Source: Perca fluviatilis
Lineage: Eukaryota; Chordata; Actinopteri; Perciformes; Percidae
Reading direction: 5' to 3'
NCBI RefSeq assembly: GCF_010015445.1
Contig: NC_053115.1
Coordinates: 4,418,576-4,482,575, forward strand
DNA: 64,000 bases
The position numbers and the translations under genes were made by a program. Under the pieces are notes generated by a model. It was not told where the DNA came from. It ran no database searches and worked only from the letters and a program-made list of their open reading frames with translations. Positions 1 through 52,655 of this stretch are shown piece after piece (within the stretch, counting starts at the first letter, position 1; each line of letters starts with the position of its first letter).

Positions 1-27
<27 letters not shown>
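1..27. repeat. (CT)n microsatellite
   Basis: A perfect run of TC dinucleotides at the left edge. The next 320 bases hold a short TAA run (about 208-226) and no gene that I can support. Confidence 0.9.
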
Positions 28-31
<4 letters not shown>

Positions 32-351
32 CGAATCAGTAAATAACTTTTAAAAATTATTATCATTAAATGAACAGAATGATGCATGTATCTCTTGGCT
101 CCCACCCAGCTGAGTGGTTCTCCAGAGCCAGCTGTATCCTTTGGGGCAGACAAGCTGCTGTTGCTCTTGCTCTCTTTCTTGCTCCATACTGTAAAACCAA
201 CCTGCTAATAATAATAATAATAATAAGGTGGTGGGGTAGCAGATATGGATGCATGATCATTTGCATGCAATCAAATCGCAATCATGTCTGAGCAACATTT
301 TTTATAGAAGAAATTTATATTGAAAATAAGTTCTGCAGTAACAAACACATG

Positions 352-1407
352 GGGCCCTATCTTGCACTCAGCGCAATTACCTTTGTACACCGACGCATGT
401 ATCATTCCTATTTTGCACCCGACGCACAGCGGCTTTTCCCTCCACAGATGCACGTCGGTAAATTAGGGAATGTATTTGCGCTCCAGGGGGCGGTTCAGCG
501 AAAAGAGGAGGCGTGTTCAGGCGCAAATGTTCCCTGGTGCTATTTTGCAGTTTCAGAAAACAATTCCGCCACTGACCAGAAAAAACCTGGTCTAAAGTCA
601 GTGGCGCTAGTCTAAAGTCAGTGGCGCGTTATTCAGATGCTATTTTAGGGGCGCATGCTTGGTCATAATGTAGTGTGTGCACAACGCGCATACACTTCTC
701 TCATCTACAGCAGTTCCCATTTTTGAAAACCATACATAATTACAAAGAAAAATATTACTGAAAATGCGCTTCAGGTGTTTGGATAGATCAGGAGGCATTT
801 TACAGTACAGTCCTCAAAAAGTCCCAGCATTCTTTGTGGCTTGTTGTGTTTTACACATTTCCATGAATCATGGATGTGTTGATGACATAAATGAGGAAAT
901 ATTAGAGGACTTAAGGAGACGTGATGTTGAACTACGGCGGGATCTGGTCCGGGAGTGGCAATGCGCGATGTGCTCCTGGCGGAGCGGGTGGACGGAGATG
1001 GAGTGGGGGGGAGGAGGAAGGGGCACAACAGGTGCAGGTGGTGCGTTTGGAGGCCCACGCTCCATGGCTGCAGCAATCCTCTCCAGACTTGAGGTGATAC
1101 GCCCGAGAGGCCGCAGCAACATCGCCACCCGGGTCAAGACGGGCATTTATTACTTTGCCGCATCTCGGACAGCTCCCGCTGGCGTGCGCCAGGCAAATCC
1201 GCCGTCATAATAGCAATCCACCATGGAACAAGCGCGCCTGCTCTTAAAGGGAATGTGAGATGACGCTCTGATTGGTTATTTTCACGTTACGCCCAAACCA
1301 CACCTAGCTACTTCAGACCAACCCATTTAAAATTTGCGAGATCCGCCCACAAAGCTACTTGCGTTTGGCGTTTCATACTTGCGTTTCAGATCGTTAAAAT
1401 AGGGCCC
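352..1407 (+). mobile_element. PIF/Harbinger-type element, copy 1, non-autonomous
   Basis: The ends are inverted: GGGCCCTAT at the left and ATAGGGCCC at the right. Both sides are flanked by the trinucleotide ATG (349-351 and 1408-1410), a 3-bp target duplication typical of PIF/Harbinger elements. Inside, at about 764-955, is an open stretch resembling the C-terminal tail of a HARBI1-type DDE transposase, with the motif FFVACCVLH and an acidic NEEILEDLRRR segment. The catalytic part is absent, so this copy cannot move by itself. The second copy at 36077-37156 lies in the opposite orientation. A 3-base deletion relative to that copy removes the Asn after VLH. Confidence 0.85.
764..955 (+). pseudogene. 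Harbinger transposase C-terminal fragment (copy 1)
   Basis: About 64 codons resembling the end of HARBI1-like transposases: hydrophobic ACCVLH, then MNHGCVDDINEEILEDLRRR. It is a remnant inside the element at 352-1407. No DDE catalytic residues are present and the open frame beyond it is GC-rich non-homologous sequence. Confidence 0.6.
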
Positions 1408-2079
1408 ATGGTGTGTTCCATTACAAATCGGAATTTCTGAATTCCAAGTTGAAACTTTCAAATGGAACGCCCCCTAAAGTCGGATTTCCGACTCGGTTAA
1501 TAGAACGCAGCAATATAAGGAATGTTTTGGACTATACTTTATTTTATACAGAAGCAGTTGCAAGCAGCGTAAGGCAGGAAACCCATGCTGAAACAGTGTA
1601 ATCAATTTCAGCCTTTTTATTTTGGCAAGAGAACTTCATTGTAAATATAATCACGGTGCAAAAGATAAAGTTATCCCATTTTGTCTAATGAAAGAAGGAG
1701 AATGAGTCCCCCTCAGCATTTCTATTTGTCTCTCCGTCTCTCCTGTGGGCAGTGCATCTTTCAGTTTAACAGTCAACACACGACCTGCCATCTGATCGCA
1801 CACATCCACACCAAATTATAAAAATAATACAATTAGGAATAAAGGAAATTCCTGATATTATTATAGCATATAGTGCAGTGCACACATGGTACTCCAGCGT
1901 CGGGACACAACTTTTATAGTCAGACAGAAAGTATGATTAGTTTTGCTTTCATTTCTAAAATTTTACACATATGAAAGGATGAATGCAGTGGGCCTACACA
2001 CCTTAGTGTGGTGATTATAAATGATTGTGAGTGAACATTGGCATGCAAATAAGTTTCTATGTCCCATTCATTGTCTCAA

Positions 2080-2299
2080 TGCGCTGGCGGCGCGAACGCA
2101 TCGTGACGCTCTGTGTCTCTCCAGATTCTATGCCCCACCTGTCTATACTTTGTAGATCACATTGCACTTTTCTGCTTTTTTTGCACTTCTGGTTAGACGC
2201 AAACTGCATTTCCTAGTCTTTGTACTCTGCACAATGACAATAAAGTTGAATCTAATCTAATCTAATCTAATCTAATCTAATCTAATCTAATCTAATCTA
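2080..2299 (+). mobile_element. LINE 3-prime tail with (TCTAA)n
   Basis: The segment ends in TGACAATAAAGTTGAATCTAA followed by about ten TCTAA pentamers. This is the typical 3-prime terminus of L2/CR1-like fish retrotransposons. Only the tail is present, as expected of 5-prime truncated copies. The family name is an inference from memory. Confidence 0.6.
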
Positions 2300-2301
2300 G
2301 G

Positions 2302-2303
<2 letters not shown>

Positions 2304-2338
<35 letters not shown>
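2304..2338. repeat. (GT)n microsatellite
   Basis: A GT dinucleotide run directly after the LINE tail. Confidence 0.9.
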
Positions 2339-2342
<4 letters not shown>

Positions 2343-3349
2343 GGCCGCGACTGTTCAAAACAATGGCGGACAGATCTGTGTGCCAAACCATCTGGTACGT
2401 CAGGTTAGTATTGTCATGCTTTTGTCAAAAAAACTTTCCACTATACGATCACAGCTTTATTTTAATTTTTTATAAACAGCAGAACTTTGGAGAAATGCCA
2501 CAGAATAAGAATTACAGTGCTTAACGTTTCGTAGCTATATGTAGGAATGGTTTATGAGAACAACCTGAGATACCCATGTAAATTCATGCTGGTTTCCCCA
2601 TGTGCAGATCCACATACACAACATAGAGGGAGACACATAGAAGACGTCACACGGGCACCTAATGAAGCTGCTAGTCTTAGTAAAAGCATTCTGGTGAAAA
2701 GAAGTTTGTAATGCTTTTATTTCGAAGTACGTTTTACAAGTCCCGAGTGATAGCCAATGGCAGTAGTTTACTGTAAGTTAGTTGTGTTTTTTATTTAATC
2801 AATTCTAAGTGAAGTTAGCAGTTGGTCTGAATCTATATTTGGACATTTTATTGTAAATGCAATAAAACAACCCACACAATGCACCACATAGATCATAGGT
2901 TATGTTATGTTAGGTAAGTTTGTCACTTTATAAGTTACTGGTTCAGGTACTTCGCGCACATCCACAACAAATTACAAAAATAATACAATTAATGATTGAA
3001 TAAATGAAATTCCTGATATTATTATAGAGTATAGTGCAGTGCACACACGGTAGTCAGGTACTTGGCTGATTTGAACTCATGTTTAGTATGTCACACATTT
3101 AAAAATGTTACCACCTTGGGCATAAAAAGGAATTCACTCTTAAATGCCAGACAATTCACTGTAAGTGCTTCTCAGTGCAAGCATGTGGGATCAGCTCATT
3201 AGAGAATCTGAGACAGAGTAAAGGGATCATCATCCAAAACTTTGGAAATAAAAGAAATGTAGAATGAGGATAGGATACCTCACATATGCACAGCCTTAGC
3301 TCTGTCTATTAAATGGCTTCATGAACCAAACTTGGTGATATGGACCTAC

Positions 3350-3594
3350 CCTTTGATGATTTCAAATGGAGGTAGTTCCATTGGCTCAACCTGAAAATCT
3401 CCATTCTGACCGTTGGCTGCTGCACCATTGGCAGCTGCCGCCTCAGCTGGCGGGCCCTCTCCATTATGCGCTGCCCCTTCTCCTTGCGCTCCTTGATTCT
3501 TCACTTTCTTTACATCCTTGGTCTTTTCAGCCGACTCTTTTTCTTTTTCTTCTTTCTCTTTTCTTCTCATTGGTGTACGACTTTTGTCAGCCAT
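3350..3594 (-). CDS. apobec2: APOBEC2-like, first coding exon (partial gene)
   Basis: The minus-strand ATG at 3594 opens 81 codons that end at a consensus donor (AAAGG then GTAGGT). The first 30 residues are strongly basic and acidic (RRKEKEEKEKE), followed by an Ala/Gly/Asn-rich linker. The exon ends in ELPPFEIIKG. That last block matches the conserved start of the APOBEC2 core (ELPPFEIVTG in mammals, just before the exon 1-2 junction). APOBEC2 is a muscle-enriched member of the zinc-dependent cytidine deaminase family with no firmly established deaminase substrate. The zinc-binding exon (HAE and PCxxC motifs) is not in the window and must lie to the left. The gene is head-to-head with cacna1s, about 4.8 kb apart. 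I cannot tell whether it is the 2a or 2b fish paralogue. Confidence 0.8.
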
Positions 3595-3654
3595 GGCGAA
3601 AGAACAGCTTTCTAGGGAATTTGAGAGAAGTCTGTGTGGAAAGAGTTAAGGTGA

Positions 3655-3842
3655 ATAAAAAAAAAAAAAAAGACAAGACGTAGAAAAAGACAGGGCAGAA
3701 CGCAGGAGAAGACCTGAATCAAAAAAATAAATGACTCTCCAGAAGACAGGCAGAAAGGAAGGGAGACCAAGTGAGGGGGAGGAGTGGAATGGTAGAGAGG
3801 GCAGAAGAGGGCAGGGGGAGAAAGAAGTGCAAGGAGCTAACT

Positions 3843-3885
<43 letters not shown>

Positions 3886-3915
3886 AAGAGAGAGAGAGAG
3901 AGAGAGAGAGAGATC
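3655..3915. repeat. Poly-A and (GA)n low-complexity tract
   Basis: A short A run (3657-3671) and an imperfect GA tract (about 3847-3913) lie upstream of the apobec2-like exon. The apobec2 promoter should be near here, but I see no convincing core element. Confidence 0.7.
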
Positions 3916-4800
3916 ATTGAGGTCATTGAGGGGGTTCCCCAACAAAAAAGGGAATCATTTATTTACACTATAATTCCATCCACAAGTAACACAATGACAA
4001 AATGTATGACTAGTTTGGTCATGGGTTTCATACACTTTCTGTAATACAACATCTAAAAGCAAACATCCTATCAAATGGGGGACCATCCAAAAAGGAAGTC
4101 TTATTAAAGGGGGTTCTGTGGTCTAATTTGTGTCAGTTTGGGGGTCCTTGACGTGAAAAAGTTTGGGAACCACTCGTGTAAATAAGTGATTCAAAGGGCT
4201 CTCAGAAGGAAACACTGGATACTTGATATTGTTTTGTTTTGGCACATAAATTGAAAGATTTAAAGTTATAACTCAGCATACAAGCAGCTTCAATCTAAAA
4301 AATATCTGTGTTGGTACTGGCCTTTAAAGGCTCATATGGGTCAAACCACGATAGATACACACAGGCAGCTGCAGCTCACAGACCAAGCACGTCTATTTAA
4401 AGAGCCTGATGGAGGGGGGAGGCAGGGCCCCAGCTCTTATCTGCATTTTGACAGACTAAGATTGCAGCTACTGATACGTAAGACACATGCAGGTTTTTGT
4501 TGGCAGCGTGGAGAATAAACTGCACACTGTGATTCTGGATCAGAATGAAGAACTAATAAAAAAAGGCTTAATATGGCGTAATAGGAGTTGTCTGTTAACT
4601 TGCATGGAGGCAGAAGACTTTTTAGTATCTCACAGATATGTAACAGGGTATAGACGGACTGAATAATGTGGTCAGTATAAGTGCCAGCTGTCTAAGACGT
4701 GGTTGGCTTGAGTCCACATTCAGTATTCTCGTTAGAAGACTCTCTGTCCAACAAGTCAATGTATATGAGGATATGGGTGGTTTATTCCTATCCTCTAATA

Positions 4801-5405
4801 CAGGGGTCTTCAATGTTTTTAAGCTAAGGACCCCTTAAAGCAACATTAGAGAACTTTTCCTGCTTCGGTCCCCCTACAGGTTGGAAGCGGAATTGTCCTT
4901 TACATTACATTATGCAAGTTTGCCAGATCAGGTAGCGGATCTGTAGTTCTAATGAACTGGTCAGTAATGTAATGGACAATTCAGCTTCCAACCTGTAGGG
5001 GGACCGAAGTGGGGAAAGTTCTCTAGTGTTGCTTTAACTGAAAGAGAGATGGAGCGGGGACCACCTACTACATATATAGTATAAAATGAAGTTGCATATT
5101 AAACTGGGCCTTCAGTAACATGTAGGGGAGCCTGAAGCCTTTATGCATACTTTTTGGCATAGAAAACTATTCAAATAGCCTAATAATTGTTGATTTTATA
5201 GTAAATCATGCTTTAATGTTAGACATACATGTGGCACAGTGAATCCTTAGGGTGAACTGTACCTGTGGATGGCCTTAGTGACTACAGTACCTTAACTATA
5301 CGCCAGTAAGCAGTGGGGATTTATTATTTACAAAAATTTGGTGGGCCCCCTGCATTGACTCTGAAGACCCCCTAGGGGTCCTGGACACCCTGTTGAAGAT
5401 CCCTG
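4801..5405. mobile_element. hAT-type non-autonomous element with 8-bp TSD
   Basis: The inverted ends are CAGGGGTCTTCAA at the left and TTGAAGATCCCTG at the right. They are bounded by a perfect 8-base duplication CTCTAATA (4793-4800 and 5406-5413). The CAGGG start and 8-bp duplication are the hAT hallmark. A related flanking repeat at about 30970-31130 reads continuously through CCTCTAATG without the insert, which gives an in-window empty site. A TTAA-flanked MITE sits inside. Confidence 0.9.
4839..5033. mobile_element. TTAA-flanked foldback MITE nested in the hAT element
   Basis: The ends read AGCAACATTAGAGAACTTT and its inverse AAAGTTCTCTAGTGTTGCT, directly bounded by TTAA on both sides (4835-4838 and 5034-5037). 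The arms continue through GGTCCCCCTACAGGTTGGAAGC. A TTAA target is typical of piggyBac and Kolobok elements. No coding capacity. Confidence 0.85.
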
Positions 5406-6259
5406 CTCTAATAAGACCCACCGGAGCATTTCATAAATTAGCGCCCCTGGCAGTGGCGGAAATTCATTTTATCTAAAGCAGAGAACGTAATGTTAACAGT
5501 CACAATTTTAAACACGTCTTTAACCCTTGTGTTGTCCTCGGGTCAAATTTGATCTGTTTTTTTTCAACCAAATTGCCCAAAAATAACATGGATGCATAAA
5601 TGATCCCACCCATGCATCCATGTTAGTTTTGGGCAGGTAAAAAGAATGATTACTTTCATTGAATTTTGGATGTTTTATTAAATTGTATAGCATTTTAAAC
5701 AAATGTTTAAATGGTTTCAAAACAGCATCCTAACTAAACTTTGACATAAACATCCTCTGATCTTAACTATTAGTCAAAAATAATTAGTAATTTCTGCTTT
5801 TTTAACTAAAAAAATAGCTATAATGTCATATAAATGTCCTCGGGTCAAATTTGACGTTGAAAAAAGTGACAAATGTTGGAAAAAGCTACAAAAACGCAGG
5901 GAAAAAATCAACAACATTTTTTTTTTCAACTCTGAATAAAGTGACCCAAAAAAAGTGAAAAAAGTGACAAAAAAACATCGCCAAAGGTAACAAAAACTTG
6001 TGAAAAAAAAGTGACTACATTTTTTTTATAAAATCGACAAAACCGTGGTTTCGGTTCTACCTTCAAAGTCTTCAGCCTTCATGCAAGTTAACAGACAAAT
6101 CCTATTACGCATTGTTAAGCCTTTTTCATTAGGCCTTCACTTTTATTCACAATCACAGTGTGCAGTTTATTCTCCACACTGCCGACAAAAACCTGCATGT
6201 GTCTTATGTATCAGCAGCTGCAATCTTAGCCTGTCAAAATGCAGATAAGAGCTGGGGCC

Positions 6260-8100
6260 TTCACTTCTGGTTACACACGTGACGCAGAACGTGACGTTCG
6301 TAAAGTTAAAAAGCCTCGCTAGAGTTTGTACCTTCAAGGTTGAAAGCACTTAATTGGAAGTCACTTTGGATAAAAGCGTCAATTAAGTGACAGGTAATGA
6401 AATGTACAAAAGTCTAGTCTAGTCTGGCCCAGGTTACCTCTGGAGAGTGCACCTTAAGATAGGGCTACATCATTCCCACCAAGTTTTTTTTTCTGTGATT
6501 TAAAACAACAAAAATGGACATCATTAACAACTGTCTCTTACTTTTTTTTGCTCTCAAACAACAACAAAATAGACAGTGTCTTTTAAATATTTTGGGTAGT
6601 TTTTGTTGCGCTTTGCTTTCAAACAAAAAGAACACAGTAACAACACCTGTCTCTTACTCTGAAGGAACTGGGTTTTATTAATTATCTTCAAACCAACCTA
6701 ATCAAAACCTAACCCAAATGACTTACTTATTCACAGTATTGAGTTGTGGCTGGATCAAGGTCCACAAAGGCCAATTCTTGTGTTGTCCAATGTTTGTTTT
6801 TTGAGTTTGCAGCCACAAAGCTGCTTTGTGAAGGGTCGGGCCGCACCTCATCATGCTCAACTGTCTGGATGTCCTCGCCACTGCCCTCTGCCTCGTCCAT
6901 GTCCTTTTAGTGGAAGACCCTGTTGCTAGGTGGTTTGGGAAGGTGGTTCATCATGAATGGAATGGCATCATGGAGACGCCACACCAACAGATTTTGGGGA
7001 AGATGAAGCATGGCTGTATCTTGCAGCCGTTGGAGCTCTGCCTGGGACATCCCCATGCTTGATTAGCAGTGCCAGGTCCTTAAAGGAGATGTAATCTCCA
7101 TCCATTATCATTCCCACACAGGAGAGGAATGTCAGGACTTTGGGAGCCTTCTCCCTTCCAAAGTTCTTTGGCAGCCTGGCCATGCAGCACTTCATCCATG
7201 GCATGCCATAGCTCCTGTAGCGTCATGGGCAGAGCGGGGTGGGGGGGCTTCTGGGTCTCCAGCACCGAATGTTATCTCAAAAGCCCCTGATCTTTTAGGG
7301 TTTTAAAATAGCTTCAACTTTGTGTCATTTCCCTTCAATCTCTCTGACAAATCAATAGAGCAAAAGTTCTGTTACTGAGGAAATACAGCCATTCATTCTG
7401 TGAACTCTACTCCAGCGTAGTGTAACAAAAATGACACGTTTTGCCCCTTTTTAGGTGGCAGCAGTGACAGTTAGTCATCATCAACATTTGTTGTGTTCTG
7501 ATTTCAGAATAATGAAGACAATTGGAGAACAATTAGATGTTTTTTTCCTTGACAACTATCATGTTTCCCCCCAAATGATGTACAGAGTTTTAGGCATTCT
7601 ATTATCAAATATAATGCCATAAATAGAAAAAAAAACATCTCCCCCCCTGGTCTGGGCTGAGCCCTGAATGTTTACGTCTGGCTCCGCCCCTATGTAGCGC
7701 TCCAGGTTCTGGCTGTAGCTGAGGGAGCGCCTTACCAGAACCATCCGGGATACCATAAACACACTCACTGCAACAACTTCTGCAGTCTGGAAACATACAT
7801 GGATAAAAGCAGCAGCCTACAATGTGAGAAGCCAAAATGGACAACAGAAAGAAAGTGGAACTACAATTCCAAGAGGGCAATCCCAGAAGCATGTGGAAAG
7901 GTCTAGGAACTATGAGAGATAACAAACCCACCCCCTCCTTGTCAAGGGCTGATGACAGATTACCGTTCAGTACCGTGTTATCCCTCTTATAAATTATTTT
8001 ATTTTTGTCATGTCCTCTGTGTCTGGGGGCACACTCACTTTAAAAAAATATCCTATACCCAGACTATATCTGTGCAAATGCCTCTTTTTTCACCCCATGC
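6260..8100. other. Intergenic sequence between apobec2 and cacna1s
   Basis: No exon supported. AT-rich, with degraded interspersed repeats. The weak open frames here have no recognisable domain. Confidence 0.5.
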
Positions 8101-8121
8101 CACAACAGGCATGCTCATTGT

Positions 8122-8189
8122 CTATATTTATTCTCTTGACCAAACAGCTGTTGAGTAAACCAATCCCTTACAAGTAGAGGGGACAGCTG
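8122..8189 (+). promoter_or_regulatory. Candidate muscle regulatory cluster upstream of cacna1s
   Basis: Two identical E-boxes CAGCTG (8145-8150 and 8184-8189), the type bound by MyoD-family factors, lie about 210-260 bases before the start codon. A near-consensus MEF2 site CTATATTTAT (8122-8131, one mismatch) lies just upstream. This arrangement fits a skeletal-muscle gene. The transcription start is not known, so the role is inferred. Confidence 0.4.
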
Positions 8190-8400
8190 CCATTCCACAG
8201 AGAGAGACAGAGAAAGAGAGGGAGATCAGTCAAACCATCAGAGAGAGACAGAGTGTGACAGAGATGATTGAGACAAGTTGAGAAGGGTTACGGATGAATG
8301 GACAGACCTAGTCAACAGGATTTTGAAGTCTTCGACAGACCTTTTGGAATACCACCTTCAATTTAAAGTACAATTGGTTCAATAAACTCTTGAAGCCACA

Positions 8401-48522
<40,122 letters not shown>

Positions 48523-48945
48523 CAGTAGTTTTGGAAGAATCAGCCTGTGACCGTTGATGTCCGTCAGAATTCTTCAGAGCCATGACCTTTGACTTTGGCA
48601 AAATGGAGATGGCAGGAGCTTCTCAACAGATCCAAAGAAGAGACTGTGATGAAAGGGGTTGCCAAGGCTGCCAACCCTGCCAAAACACCACTTGCAACCA
48701 GTGTAGAGCATTAAAAATACTGCCTGTTCTGGATGGACTGAGATTAACACGGATTCTATAAGGACTTTATCTGTTCTCTGCTGTCCTGCTGGGACTTACT
48801 CTGTTGGTCTCTTTCCTCTTTTGGGAATAATGTAAAAGTAACCTGTAACAAGTTATTTAACTATCGATATTGACTTGTTTTTTCTTCTTTGTACTTTATT
48901 ACCCTCAGTGGTAAACTTAAAAATAAAGTATTAAAGAAAACACTG
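48523..48945 (+). other. cacna1s: cacna1s 3-prime UTR with polyadenylation signal
   Basis: Non-coding sequence after the stop. AATAAA at 48922-48927 is a canonical poly-A signal, about 400 bases downstream of the stop. Confidence 0.65.
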
Positions 48946-49103
48946 CCTGTCACAGAAAGATTTACCTTTACTCTTTTGTCCTTTTGTTTTTCTTACCCTT
49001 ATTTTGTCACATCTATAAAAACAGGAGCGTTAATTGAAAGGTATTTATTTTAAACGAAATATCAGAATAATTGAAGAATGGAAATCTTACTACATACTTT
49101 TAA

Positions 49104-49604
49104 AGTGCTCATATTATGCTCATATTCAGGTTCATAATTGTATTTAGAGGTTGTACCAGAATAGGTTTATGTGGTTTAATTTTCAGAAAACACCATATTT
49201 TTTTGTACTGCACATTGCTGCAGCTCCTCTTTTCACCCTGTGTGTATTAGCTACAGAGTGAGACCTCTCACTTCTGTAACATCTTTGTTGGGAGTTGCAC
49301 ATGTGCAGTACCTAGGTAAGTACTGCTAGCTTGTCAGTTGCAGAGTATGAGGGTGTGCCATGCTAGCAGCTAGGTGAGCATTATAATGTGTGTTACAAAG
49401 TGACCACGTTTGTCTCTGAAGTGAAGGCTGGACTACAACAGAGCTGTTTGGAGCAGTTTGTGAACAGTGTTTTCTGTTGGAGATGGTAAGTCCCTTTGGG
49501 GTGGAATTTGGGCTTTTTCACTTTGTAAACCTATAACATACACACAAAAAGATATATAACACAGTAAAGGAAAGGGAGAAGCCAAAAAGCACAATATGAG
49601 CACT
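49104..49604 (-). mobile_element. TTAA-flanked MITE, copy B (inverted relative to copy A)
   Basis: It is bounded by TTAA (49100-49103 and 49605-49608) with ends AGTGCTCATATTATGC and ACAATATGAGCACT. Internally it is the reverse complement of 47254-47760. Confidence 0.9.
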
Positions 49605-50001
49605 TTAAAGAAATTCTGTTGTCTGTGATGTTTTGATCTGTTGATATAATGCAAGGGAAAGCTGCATTGAAATGATTTTTTTTTTTGACACACATTATCA
49701 CCTTATAAACACATGCAGCAAATGCAAAGCAATGTTAGCATTAACAGTCATTTGGAGCTGTGTTTCTGCCCAATATTTGATTACCACCAACTCCTGCAGG
49801 AAATATATGGTTCTTAAGCTGCCAATAGAAGCAATTTTCTTTTTAAATATTTAATGTAGAAACATTATATTCAAATATTTGTGTGCATAATAGCAATAAA
49901 TATCAAACAAAACATAACTTGAATTGTGTCTGTTCTTCGGTGTTCATTGTGGTGTGCTCTACCTGTGCTTAAAAAAGTCCAAAATACATAATTCTGCACT
50001 A

Positions 50002-52655
50002 GGCTTGTGCACAATTCAGAATTGAATTGAGAATGACTCTTAAATTCCAGTTCAATTCTTGACTTTGAATTGAATTTGAATTGATGTCAAAAACAGGATC
50101 TAGAATTACAATTCGAATTTGAATTAAAGGAAGCAGAATTGCAATTCAATAAATATTCAAAGAAATTCATATACATAATTTAAGTGAAGTGTTTAATAAT
50201 TAAGCTTTACAATATATGTCAGATTTGATTGCATTACATATTCTATAATTGATATTTGTTTGAACTACTTGTACAGATTACATTTTCAGGAAATGTTTTC
50301 CCCCAGCAGTGAATGTTAAAAGCTATAGTCACAGAACAAATTATTTACTTTTAATTATTGTAAATGTAATGTTATGTGGAATATGATGGAACATGACTCC
50401 ATTTCCCAGAATGCTTTAATTTAACCAAGTGTTTAAAATGGTTGCCAAACAATTTGAGGTGGACATTTGTTTGAAAGCTTCTTTTCTACACAATTTGATG
50501 GTCACCACTGGACTTTTTAAGTTTCAGAAGTCCCTTACAACTTCAGATTATAAATGTATATAGATTTGACACCTGTAATAACAGTGGCATGGAAAATAAT
50601 AGCAGGCCTAAAAGGTAATCTGTACTAGTTCATTTTGAAGAACCAATTCCAACAAGAACACCTGGAAACCACAGAGCCATATGCAAGCACTGCAGTGCTC
50701 CAGTCTGTGGCTCCATCAAGTCTACTTCATTTCAAAAGGCCTCTACAAGTAAGTTAACAGGCAGACAGTCTTTTATTTTGAAAACCATCTCTTGATGGTA
50801 TTATGCTACTGATATTTGATATCATCAGTATTGGGGTCACTACTCAAGAATGTGTAATACACATTATTCACTTTTACCCTAACCCTAACCCCATAATGCA
50901 TTACCTTACTTGTTATTCTCTATGGATAGTAACTCATTACTCTACTCATTACATTACTGTAGTGCAACACAGCAAGAGCCTGGCATATAGCTTATAAAGG
51001 GCTTAAACACACCTTCAGCTCACAACACAACAGTAACAGTAACATCAATGTTACATTACTCAATTATAGCCAAATGTGATTATATTATTCAATTCAATTC
51101 AATTTTATTTATAGTATCAAATCATAACAGAGTTATCTCGAGACACTTTACAGATAGAGTAGGTCTAGACCACACTCTATAAATTCCAAAACCCCAACAA
51201 TTACAGTAATTCCCCCAAGAGCAAGCATTAGCAGTGGCTATTGCGACAGTGGCGAGGAGAAACTCCCTTTTAGGAAGAAACCTCGGCAGACCCAGACTCT
51301 TGGTAGGTGGTGTCTGACGGGCCGGTTGGGGGTGTGATGAACAGTGGCAATAATAGTCACATTAAAGATAATGGAACAGTGACTTCGAAGGTCATTGTGG
51401 AAGTTCATGTCATAGCAGGGCACATTGTGTCATACTGAGTAGTGCAGTCTCCTATACCGGATCCTGACTACTCTGTGCATATGAACATCACAGCAGGGCG
51501 TTGCGGGATGTAACGTGGCGCTGCAGAGCATGGGTGGATGCGGCGGACGCAGCAGGACGCAGCAGGACGCAGCAGGATGCAGCAGGACGCAGCAGGACGC
51601 AGCTGGGCATTGCAGAGAATCGCAGAGCATAGCTCTGCGAAGAAGAAACATAAGGACTCCGGGGAGTAAACTCCCCAGAGCTAGAAACAAGCATTTCTGG
51701 GACAGGATGCATACAAAAGGAAACAAGTGGAAACAGAGATGGAGATGAGAGAGCAGCTCAGTGTGTCATAGGAAGGAAGGAACTTCCCCGGCAGTCTAGA
51801 ATTATAATAGCATAACTAAGAGAGGCAGGTTAAAGAGAGGTGCCTGGTTAGGCTAGAACTCTCCCCAACCGGATCGGGCTGTACTGGCCTGCCTCCCTCT
51901 ACTTTCGCTATATTATTGATTATATAATAAATAAAACTGATGACTACGAAGAGGAGCAGATGGGCCAGGTTAGGCGGACGCTGCAACTCCTCACTCCCTA
52001 ACTATAAGCTTTATTAAAGAGGAGGGTTTTCAGTTTACTCTTAAATGTGGTGACGGTGTCTGCCCCTTGAACTTCGTAAGGAGTAACCCCCAACACTGGA
52101 TATGATATGTGTTTAAAAGCATGCAAGCACACTTTACTTATTACTTATTGTAAATCAAGAAAACAATTCTTTTCAATTGTGGAATTAATAGAAATATTTG
52201 TTCTCTTGATCTAGTGATCTATATTTTGGAACAAAATGTATGCAGGCTTGAGGAGTCACTAGTTAATGTGTAATGAAATTATGTTATTAAATTACAAAAT
52301 TAATGTAATTGTATTTAGTTGTATTACTGAGGTAAAATGTGTAATTCAATTAGTTACTAATCAAATTAAATATTTATCAATGCATTGATAAAGTAATCCA
52401 AATAAAGTAATCCAAACCACATTTATAATGGGTAACTTATAACAGTAAGCAATTTCTAAAGTAACCTTCCTAATACATTCTTTCTGATTTGTGGCAGTGT
52501 GGAATTTCTTCGAATTGCAATTCATTTAATTCCACTTCCTGTCATTCAAATTCAAATTCAACTTCCTGTGGGGCGGAGTCAATTCAATTCAAATTCCAAT
52601 TCATGAATTGAATGGAGGCCAATTCTGAAATTCCGAATTTTGCACAAGCCTGTTC
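50002..52655. repeat. Large repeat with GGCTTGTGCA ends, containing other repeats
   Basis: The ends AGGCTTGTGCACAATTCAGA (about 50002) and TTTTGCACAAGCCT (about 52651) are inverted, and the subterminal sequence is full of GAATTGAATT. Inside, from 51095, is a segment (AAATCATAACAGAGTTATCT, GTAGGTCTAGACCACACTC) that recurs at 59815-60150 and partly near 44265. A GCAGCAGGAC decamer tract lies at about 51543-51602. No gene was seen. Confidence 0.6.

Larger units (their letters stand above)
1411..3349. other. Intergenic or apobec2 intron sequence, repeat-rich
   Basis: No exon was found on either strand. By orientation this should be intron 1 of the apobec2-like gene, because exon 2 with the zinc-binding motif was not seen here. 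It holds a LINE 3-prime tail (2080-2299), a GT microsatellite (about 2304-2338), and a short direct repeat: about 80 bases at 1800-1890 recur at 2955-3050 (landmark ATTCCTGATATTATTATAG). Confidence 0.5.
4426..6259. mobile_element. Large foldback element with ~195-bp inverted arms
   Basis: The left arm (4426 to about 4622) begins GGCCCCAGCTCTTATCTGC. Its near-perfect reverse complement forms the right arm (about 6065-6259), ending GATAAGAGCTGGGGCC. Shared landmarks include GGAGAATAAACTGCACACTG and TGTCTGTTAACTTGCATG. No transposase is visible. The interior carries other repeats, including a hAT element with a further insertion inside it. I see no clear target duplication, so the class is open. 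Confidence 0.75.

Noticed and set aside
764..1210. Host protein gene on the plus strand
   Set aside because: The frame lies wholly inside a Harbinger element. Its first half is a transposase fragment and the rest is GC-rich non-coding sequence shared with the second copy.
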